Source: Elysia chlorotica
Lineage: Eukaryota; Mollusca; Gastropoda; Plakobranchidae
Reading direction: 5' to 3'
Length of the DNA: 64,000 nucleotides
Assembly (NCBI GenBank): GCA_003991915.1
Contig: RQTK01000177.1
Span: 231,534-295,533, forward strand
This document shows positions 56,885 to 64,000 of the stretch, piece after piece. The position numbers and the translations under genes were made by a program. The notes beneath the pieces are model-generated. The model saw only the letters and a list, made by a program, of their open reading frames with translations, ran no database searches and had not been told where the DNA came from. The stretch's first letter is position 1; every line of letters begins with the position of its first letter.

Positions 56885-57955
56885 CGACACACACCAGCTG
56901 CATCACTGATCAATATGCCGACCACATTGACTGAATAAATTATCGACGGCAGTCTCGTAAAAATGATTTTGTGAAAGAGTTAAACACGTTTGTTGAATGG
57001 GGTGAGCGCAGCTATCTAATTTAGAATGTCGATAAAACTAAAGAATTGATAACAGATTTCAGGAACACCCCGAGCTTGATTAATAATATATACACGATAA
57101 AGACAGTAGAGCGCGTAGATTCATTAAATTATTTTGGTATAGTTCTTGTTAGTAAACTTAATTGGAATCAAAACACAAATAATATTATTTGAAAACTTAG
57201 ACCACGCATGTAGTGCTTAAGAAAACTGAAATCTTTTAATGTCCGTGAAAAGTTTTAAAAATATTTTACAAATCCATTCTTACCAGTGTCCCAACCTTTG
57301 GCATCTCATGTTGGGGTGGACATTTGACAAAACAGGACAAATTAAACAAAATTAAAGAAGATGGGGTGGTTGGGAGCTAACAAGACAGCTTTGACACTGT
57401 AAATAACGCACTAAGAACAAGACGAAACATACTTGACGACAAGACACATCCTTTTCATGGCTATTTCGATAGAAGACTTTTACAGAGTGGAAGATTTAGG
57501 ATGCCGAGTGCCAGAACCAACAGATACAGACATTCTTTTTTGCCTCGATCTGCATCTGTAAAAAATGAAAATTGTATTAGAAAATGATTTTTTGCGACAT
57601 AGAAGGTCCTTCGCAATGCTTAATTATACTTGACTTGAATACTTCTATTTAATAGTATCTATATTTATATTTACTAACTAATTTGTGTACGTGAATTAAT
57701 TTGTATGTATAATTTAGAACTTGAAAACACATGAGATTTTTCTTATAAACATACATTCAGTAACTCGAGCTGTGTTATTGGGATATTATGAGTTATATAG
57801 TATTTATACTACTATCAACCTTTAAGTCCAAATTCTACCTTTTTATATTCTTATCGTTGTAAACTTTATAATTTTGTTGTATAAAGAGAGTGTACGCGAA
57901 TTTCCCATTGAGCGATGGATAAAGATTTCTGTATTCTGTATTTCTGTATTCTGAC
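56885..57955 (+). mobile_element. Decayed LINE 3' end (CR1/L2/Rex-like)
   Basis: Translated pieces in order match the C-terminal half of a CR1/L2/Rex-like reverse transcriptase ORF: a YADD-like YADH at about 56913, FVKELNTFVEWGERS, VDKTKELITDFRN, VDSLNYFGIVL, LRKLKSFNVREKVLKIFYKS, and the terminal region with the PSGRRFR-like block decayed. The reading frame is interrupted by several in-frame stops (for example after SYLI at about 57020 and after TNNII near 57191) and by at least one frameshift after about 57350. The 3' end has ATTTCCCATTGAGCGATGG followed by a repeat of TTTCTGTATTCTG, a typical tail for this group. It is 5'-truncated within the RT domain. Confidence 0.8.
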
Positions 57956-57984
57956 TTTTTCCTGTTGTTTTTTTCCTTTAAATT

Positions 57985-58068
57985 CAATTTTAAAACACAT
58001 ACAGTTCTATGACTGGAAATATGCCCTGTTCTGCAAATAGACCGACTGTGGTCACCATTCACTGGGGG
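57985..58068 (+). repeat. Direct repeat flanking LINE, right copy
   Basis: ATTTTAAAACACATA, ATGACTGGAAATATGCC and TGTGGTCACCATTCACTGG, diverged from the left copy at 56795. Confidence 0.5.
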
Positions 58069-58069
58069 T

Positions 58070-59856
58070 CTGGTGATATTGGGACCCGTAGTGAAACGAA
58101 GACTATAGATAATTAAAGGGCTCCCCGTCGACGTCCTAGCTATGGGGTAGCATGGACAGCTCTATCCAAGAATGATGACGAAGCAAATGAGCGATCAGAA
58201 AACACCGTGCCTAATGGCATTGTTTACGATTACGTCATCCGTTAGCGTTGTGTGGACCGCAAGGCTTGTACTGTGAACAGCTGATCAACACAGGAACTGA
58301 GGAAGGGTGAGTGACCTGATTGGCCTCCAGCATTGCGTCCTTGGCCCACAGCCCCAGTGACCTGATTCCGTGATATATACCAGCACGGTAGTTAACCTTG
58401 TTTTCAACGTCCCAGCCCCGCCCATCCCTCTGCATTTCAACCGTTATTGATTTTGTTTTCTTTCGTTCGTTTTATTTAAACTTACAACAAACCCTGTGGA
58501 TTACAGTAGTGCACTGACACAGAGACAGCGTGTATCACAACAACCCCTGGTCGCCAGGCAGTCTGGCACAGCTAACCAGCTTCCAGGCACACGTAGCACT
58601 GTAGTATAGTAGTGGACTAGTAGCATGGGAGGCACGAGGGTGGGTCACAGACTCATAGTCAGTCGGCTGGGAAAGTGGTAATAATAGAAATATTGGATTT
58701 TTCTTGATCCTGTTTTTGATACCAGGATATTTCCTATTTCCTACGCAAAAGAAAGATGCGACATAAATGAAAGGCGTATTCTTTTAGCTACCTAAAGAAC
58801 TTAAAGCTTCACATGAGACACGTTGGTACGTTGAATAGCCATGATTTTTTTTTATTATTAGCGCCCTTCCCCCTTTTTTTTCCTTCACCCCCCACCCCAC
58901 CCCGCACGCGCCTCCCGCTCCTCTTCTCCCGGATCCATTTTACGCCCTGATAAAGCACCGTCCCACCTACACGCTCAACCTCACCCACTTGATACAGTTC
59001 CTCCCATGTATTGATTTTGGAACTAGATCGAAGTGGAATCCTTACTGACACTATTCCTATCTTAACCGTGTTAACCGAAGGACCTTTTTGTACTCTTAGA
59101 CGGAAAAAATCATCAGCGCACATCCTCTGTGTGAACATGACGTGTACTTAGTGTAGTCGTCTACTTTCCTGGTGCAAATAAATCCAAAAGGTGTGCAGTG
59201 ATGAGTAATGAGTAAAGCCGTGTAATGTTATCAGGCTTAACAGCACAACCACAACTATGGGAAGTTAACTCGTTCTCACGGCCTCGTTTTAACAATTAGG
59301 GAGGGAGCCAGGGAGGCAGGCTCCCATTCGACGCGGGGACATTGAGTAGAGAGATATTTTCAGAGCCAGAGAAAGGTAAGTGCTGTTAGAGTAGCAAAAT
59401 AATGTTTTAAACGATGCCATTAGGCCTATATTTTTCATTTTGTACCAACTCTAATATAATATTATTTTGTTCAATACCTGGATCTCGATTATAGTTGAGA
59501 AAAGTCCTAAAATGGTGTAATTTTGTCAGCTAATCTGACGAGAGAACAAAAATAAGACAGACAGCATGCGTGGCTTTGCGTGCACTCTGACCCACATTAC
59601 ACGAATACACGTACTTGCATACCATTATCTGCTAAAATAGGTAAAATTTTAGCACACACAAGCCAGACAGGAAAAGCATATGTCGAAGAGACTTCTATAT
59701 AGGTACGTAGGTAGCTGTGCTAAACGTATTGGAAACTTCGAGAAAAATATTGAAGCAGCGATTTCAATGTGTGCAGGAAGACATGTTTATGATTCGTGAT
59801 TGACGTGCAATCTAAGAAATACATCAGGCGTAACAAAGGAAATATGGAAGTTAACT

Positions 59857-59860
<4 letters not shown>
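58070..59860. other. Upstream flank of DUSP23, no exon assigned
   Basis: A 1.8-kb stretch of more balanced composition than most of the window. At 59376 a good donor (AGAAAG|gtaagtgct) follows a GC-richer patch (59290-59375), so a non-coding first exon of DUSP23 is possible. I could not find the expected N-terminal coding exon here. The minus-strand frame at 58809-59138 is not recognised. Confidence 0.4.
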
Positions 59861-59862
<2 letters not shown>

Positions 59863-59904
<42 letters not shown>

Positions 59905-60152
59905 TTTTTAAATAAACAATTTACTTTACCATCAATCAAGATATCTATCTGTCTATTTATTCATCTTCTATCTATCTATTTATCTATCAATTGATATATC
60001 TATCTATGCATTCATCTATCTGTTTATTTATATATCTATATGTCTATCTCTCTATCTATTCATTTAACCAAAATATGTGGTCTTTTAGGATCAGCACCTC
60101 AAAGTAGACAAGTAACATTAGATTTTAGATACATACATGCTCACATGAGAGA

Positions 60153-60188
<36 letters not shown>

Positions 60189-60395
60189 CTCTCTCTCCGT
60201 CTCTCTCATTTCGTTTTTTTTTAACTTTTTACCTGTGAAGAGTGACATCTCTGGTTTAACTTGAGATGTTTTTATAAATGAAATAAAGTGTATTTGCTAG
60301 AGAGAGAGAGAGTGATAGGGAGGGAGGGAGGGGAGGCAGACAAACAAAGACAGATACATAGAGGCAGAGAGGTACAGAGAAAGGGGAGAGTGTGT

Positions 60396-60431
<36 letters not shown>

Positions 60432-60510
60432 CTGAGGGTTAGAGGTTAGATGTTTGTTAGTCATTCTTAGAAAAGCCGTACACAATTATGGTCTGATTGT
60501 TCAACCTGCT

Positions 60511-60559
<49 letters not shown>

Positions 60560-60562
60560 AAG
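59863..60562. repeat. Cluster of GA, CTAT and CT microsatellites
   Basis: (GA)n at 59863-59901, imperfect CTAT at 59940-60055, (CT)n at 60156-60208, GA tracts at 60298-60315 and 60401-60430, and (GA)n at 60513-60557, which abuts the 59-bp array. Confidence 0.9.
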
Positions 60563-60563
60563 G

Positions 60564-61120
60564 ACTGTCTCGTTGGAAGGTGAGCTATTTGTAGAATAGA
60601 AGAAATCCCTTAGCAACTCTTTACTGTCTCGTTGGAAGGTGAGCTATTTGTAGAATAGAAGAAATCCCTTAGCAACTCTTTACTGTCTCGTTGGAAGGTG
60701 AGCTATTTGTAGAATAGAAGAAATCCCTTAGCAACTCTTTACTGTCTCGTTGGAAGGTGAGCTATTTGTAGAATAGAAGAAATCCCTTAGCAACTCTTTA
60801 CTGTCTCGTTGGAAGGTGAGCTATTTGTAGAATAGAAGGAATCCCTTAGCAACTCTTTACTGTCTTGTTGGAAGGTGAGCTATTTGTAGAATAGAAGAAA
60901 TCCCTTAGCAACTCTTTACTGTCTCGTTGGAAGGTGAGCTATTTGTAGAATAGAAGAAATCCCTTAGCAACTCTTTACTGTCTCATTGGAAGGTGAGCTA
61001 TTTGTAGAATAGAAGAAATCCCCTAGCAACTCTTTACTGTCTCATTGGAAGGTGAGCTATTTTTAGAATAGAAGAAATCCCCTAGAAACTTTGTAATCTC
61101 TCGTTGGAAGGCAAGTTTTT
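60564..61120 (+). repeat. 59-bp tandem array with donor-like motif
   Basis: Nine almost identical units begin at 60564, 60623, 60682, 60741, 60800, 60859, 60918, 60977 and 61036; a tenth, from 61095, is degenerate. A unit reads ACTGTCTCGTTGGAAGGTGA, GCTATTTGTAGAATAGAAGA, AATCCCTTAGCAACTCTTT. Each holds GGAAG|GTGAGC, a near-consensus 5' splice site. Differences between units are few (CGTT to TGTT or CATT), so the array is young. Confidence 0.97.
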
Positions 61121-61262
61121 TGTACGAAAGACAGAAGTCCTGGTATCTATAATTATGTCGCTGAATGGCAGAACGTAAAAAAGTGTCAGTTGTTAATCTT
61201 GGATCTCGTCTGCGGTATAACTGTGCTGCTGATGTTGGACGTGAGAAACCAACCAACACAGG
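61121..61262 (+). mobile_element. SINE body and tail fragment
   Basis: GGTATCTATAATTATGTCGC, TGTCAGTTGTTAATCTTGGA and GTATAACTGTGCTGCTGATG follow the order of the SINE at 5935. It separates the 59-bp array from the ~80-bp array. Confidence 0.65.
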
Positions 61263-61439
61263 AACATGTATTCCGCCCTGGTTTCCGTCGCATTTTGTTA
61301 ACCGCGTAGACGTTAAACTGGCAGTAGAGAGCCCCCTCGCTCCCCCCCCCTTTTTTTTTTAATAAAAGACTGAGGTGGCGGTATACAAAGTAGTTGTGTC
61401 TATGTTTGTGGTTGTGTCCTCTTTTCTAGTTATCAAACG
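61263..61439. other. Short non-genic spacer
   Basis: Contains a C run and T run at 61342-61360. No exon supported. Confidence 0.5.
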
Positions 61440-62121
61440 AATAAAAACAGTTTGAAAGATTTTCTTTGGCCTCTTGTTCTCTCGCACGCAAGGAGCGGCG
61501 CGTTCATTATAACTTTAAGATTAATTTGTAAAATTTTTCTCTGGTCTCTTGATCTGTCGCTGGCAAATATCTTTGCGTCGTCCATTGTAACTGTAAGATT
61601 AATTTGATACGTTTTTCTCCGGTATCTTGTTTTCTCTCAGACAAATAGCTCTGCATCGTCCACTGTAACTGTAAGATTAATTTGATACGTTTTTCTCTGG
61701 GTCTCTTGTTTTCTCACAGACAAATAGCTCTTCATCGCCCACTGTAACAGTAAGATTAATTTGTAATGTTTTTTCTATGGTCTCTTGTTTGTTCGCAGAC
61801 AATATTCTGCATCGTCCACTGTAACTGTAAGATTTATTTGTTATGATTTTTCTCTGATCTCTTGTTTTCTCACAGACTGCATCGTCTACTGTAACTGTAA
61901 GATTAATTAGAAAGTTGTTTTTCTTCTTTATGGTCTCTTGTTTGCTCGCAGACAAAATAATAGCTCTGCATCGTCCACTGTAACTGTAAGATTAATTTGA
62001 ACGTTTTTTCTTCTTTCCTTGTGTTTTGTTCTCCCAGGCAAGGAGCTCCGTATTGTCCGCTGTAACTGTAAGATTAATGTAAAAGTTGTTTTTCTTCTTT
62101 TCTTGTGTTTTGTTCTCCCAG
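61440..62121 (+). repeat. ~80-bp array of duplicated DUSP23 splice acceptors
   Basis: Eight units of about 75-86 bp, each with a pyrimidine-rich tract, usually a CAG, then a segment ending CTGTAACTGTAAGATTAAT. Acceptor-like AGs are at about 61639, 61718, 61797, 61874, 61950 and 62036. The segment after the AG in most units (ACAAATAGCTCTGCATCGTCC) is a decayed form of the start of the DUSP23 exon (GCAAGGAGCTCCGTATTGTCC). The first unit and the last also keep GCAAGGAGC. The last unit is almost exact and precedes the true acceptor at 62120-62121 by 84 bases. Confidence 0.9.
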
Positions 62122-62231
62122 GCAAGGAGCTCCGTATTGTCCGCGTGCCGGTGCGGGACTACACGCCGCCAACCATGGAGCAGGTGGAGCAGTTCATCCA
62201 GGAGGTCCTGCACAACAAGGCCAGGGGACAG
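62122..62231 (+). CDS. DUSP23: DUSP23 penultimate exon
   Basis: Acceptor ctcccag. Encodes KELRIVRVPVRDYTPPTMEQ and VEQFIQEVLHNKARGQ, and ends CAG|gtcagg. The upstream 84 bases are open in the same frame and repeat the acceptor and first 23 exon bases. Confidence 0.92.
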
Positions 62232-62352
62232 GTCAGGTTGCCTTACCTCTTACCTCTTACCTCTTACCTCTAGGGTACTAGGGTACTTAGAGCAAGGTAT
62301 TTAGATGCCGTGCTGAGACAGCGTCATTTTTCCTCTCTTTTACCTCTCTCTG

Positions 62353-62431
<79 letters not shown>

Positions 62432-63161
62432 CCCACCAGAGGCGACCCCCCTTTAAAAGGCTTTGTAAAATTAATTATGCATCCTAGCACAATCATAAGG
62501 GAGTGAAGGTCCCTTCATCTAAGCTGGGCCCCCTGAAACCTATTTCCGGCACTGCATCAAAATCTATTTTCATATTTGTATTTAATGCCTTCAGTCCTGG
62601 CGCAAACAGGGAGGCGGTTGAGTCAAGTGGTAGAGCGCTGTGATTCTATAAGGGAGGTTCCGATTTCGCTTAAAATTTGGTGGGTCGGTGTCAAAATAAT
62701 GTGACCTAAAATTGCGAGATGGTTGGCCTGATACCCGTCCGCCATATTATTGTGTGAAAAAAAAATGTGATGGTCAGTTTTTCTTCTTTGTTTGCGTGTT
62801 TGTTTATTTGCTTGTTTTTGGTTTTGTTTTGTTTGTTTGTTTGTTTTATGGCGTTTGGTTGATGTTGTTCCTGTTACGTTAACATATTTTCTTTTTGATT
62901 TACAATTAAGTATAAATAATTATATTATAATAAGCTAATATATAATAAACCCGTGTGTTTCAGGCGACCTGCGTGCACTGTGCCCACGGACTTGGCCGGA
63001 CCGGGACCATGCTCGCCTGCTACTTCGTGTCTGCGCATGGCCACGACCCGGAAATGGCCGTCGACAAGACCCGGAAGCTCAGGCCAGGATCCATAGAAAC
63101 TTCAGACCAAGAAGAGTTTGTTTATAAGTTTCATTCCTATATACGCCAAAAAGGCCGGTAG
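62122..63161 (+). CDS. DUSP23: DUSP23, small dual-specificity phosphatase (N-terminus not found)
   Basis: Two exons, 62122-62231 and 62964-63161, joined in phase 0, encode about 101 residues. They match the C-terminal two thirds of the 150-residue vertebrate DUSP23 (VHZ) as I recall it. The signature HCAHGLGRTGTMLACY holds the catalytic Cys (codon 62979-62981) and Arg (62997-62999) of the HCx5R loop. The acid Asp lies in VRDYTPPT (codon 62157-62159). LRPGSIET and DQEEFVYKFH follow, as in the family. This is a cysteine phosphatase with no docking domain. The first exon begins with two bases of a split Gly codon, so at least one upstream coding exon of about 48 residues is needed, and I could not find it. 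The intron position before VHC agrees with my memory of the human gene. Confidence 0.9.
62239..62425. repeat. TTACCTC short tandem and (CT)n in DUSP23 intron
   Basis: Four copies of TTACCTC at about 62241-62271, then a (CT)n run of about 60 bases at 62358-62416. Confidence 0.9.
62605..62765 (+). mobile_element. tRNA-headed SINE in DUSP23 intron
   Basis: TTGAGTCAAGTGGTAGAGCG is a well-kept box A region, with a decayed box B GGTTCCGATTTCGC. The body keeps GGTGTCAAAATAATGTGACC and ends before the tail core. Confidence 0.65.
62964..63161 (+). CDS. DUSP23: DUSP23 last exon
   Basis: Acceptor gtttcag. Encodes ATCVHCAHGLGRTGTMLACY through LRPGSIETSDQEEF to RQKGR and TAG. Its first half is clearly richer in G+C than the surrounding intron. 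Confidence 0.95.
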   Translation, partial: ATCVHCAHGLGRTGTMLACYFVSAHGHDPEMAVDKTRKLRPGSIETSDQEEFVYKFHSYIRQKGR

Positions 63162-64000
63162 TGTTTTTAGTCCTAGGAAACGCTATTAAGAAAGAATGTT
63201 GTTCAACAATGTGCGCTCTTGAAAAAGTATACCATTTTAGCTCACTGATTTGTTTTGAGCTTTGGTTTTTTAGATATACTTTTCCAGTTGCCGTTATGTT
63301 GTAAGGATGGTTATTTGTGATATATTAATTTTAGTGTATTTAATTTTAACACTCATGTTTTCACAGATTTTTTTTATTAGTGTTACTTCAAAACATGAAC
63401 ATTCATGGTTATACCTTTTACCTTTTTGGCAAGGCTTACCTTATGTAAACTGAAATGAGTTCAACTAAATATTTTACGGTATGATGGGAAAGATGATTAC
63501 ATCTTTCCCGTGTGGCAGATTTACTATTTAAACTGATAAACCGGTAAAATATTCTTGTCAGAAACCAGAAAAGCACACAACTACATGGGAACTTTTAAAC
63601 TTCACATTTAATTGAAAAATAATACTGATCACTAGCTTGCCTTTTAATGCATATGTAAAAAGAGTTTTACCATTCGAAGTGCAACTGTAAAAGCATGCTT
63701 ACGTTATATAACTTAAAAAAGCAAATAATATTGTCTACTCTTTTGGTGGGTACTACATAGTTCTAAGTCGATTTTTAATAATTTTTATCATGTTGACAAA
63801 AATGTAGGCCATAATAGTTGTTTAGAATTAAATGTATGTATATATGGGCGGATGGTAAAGCTATGTAGATGGCTTAAAAATGTGTTTGAAATGTGCTTTT
63901 TGTTGTTTTTAGGCCTACATTACGCCTACTATACCGTAGTACAAGAGACTCCAGATTCCACGCTCACTGTTAGTTTTGTTTTCACGGATTGAAACAAAAA
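63162..64000 (+). other. DUSP23 3' flank
   Basis: AT-rich sequence after the stop codon, expected to hold the 3' UTR. An ATTAAA word occurs at about 63829, but no standard AATAAA was found before the window ends. TAGGCCTA at 63911. Confidence 0.45.

Noticed and set aside
58550-58620. Peptide NPWSPGSLAQLTS as a possible DUSP23 N-terminal exon (family has W--PG-LAG)
   Set aside because: Spacing between W and PG differs, the following conserved residues are absent, the frame stops within a few codons and no suitable donor follows.
60564-61094. CRISPR-like array
   Set aside because: Units are contiguous 59-bp repeats with no unique spacers, in a eukaryotic sequence.

Overview
This is a eukaryotic, intron-rich, AT-rich window dominated by simple repeats and small interspersed elements. 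Nothing in it looks prokaryotic. The lineage is inferred: the intron sizes, very long CT/GA, CTAT and GACA microsatellites, abundant tRNA-headed SINEs and repeated palindromes such as TAGGCCTA and AGATCTAGATCT suggest a mollusc, probably a heterobranch gastropod. No sequence comparison was possible, so the species is open.

Three host protein-coding genes can be read exon by exon, all in the right half. (1) EIPR1 (formerly TSSC1), minus strand, 30421-36309, eight exons, about 369 residues: a WD40 protein of the EARP/GARP tethering machinery. (2) PPP1R42 (LRRC67/TLLR), plus strand, 37664-49927, eight exons, 385 residues: a leucine-rich-repeat protein. The two genes are head to head, with 1.35 kb between their start codons. 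(3) The C-terminal two thirds of DUSP23, a small dual-specificity phosphatase, plus strand, exons 62122-62231 and 62964-63161. Its N-terminal coding exon was not found. The three genes do not belong to one known pathway.

The left 30 kb has no host gene I can recognise. It holds an old ~75-bp satellite (1740-3200) broken up by SINEs, many tRNA-headed SINE copies, a ten-unit ~135-bp satellite (20590-21900) flanked by perfect CRE palindromes, a fossil mobile-element reading frame on the minus strand (about 23800-24990), a short exon-like coding fragment (25639-25892) and a foldback repeat (26584-26900). Introns and flanks of EIPR1 and PPP1R42 carry TTAA-flanked MITEs; two of them (34774-35007 and 52894-53125) are the same family. 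A decayed LINE 3' end lies at 56885-57955. An assembly gap (43366-43697) sits inside intron 7 of PPP1R42.

The most unusual structure is upstream of DUSP23. Nine clean copies of a 59-bp unit, each with a donor-like AAG|GTGAGC, are followed by eight ~80-bp units. Those units appear to be duplicated copies of the DUSP23 3' splice site plus the first bases of its exon. The last unit is nearly exact and in frame with the real exon. I saw no defence system, gene cluster or other plainly new multi-gene system.
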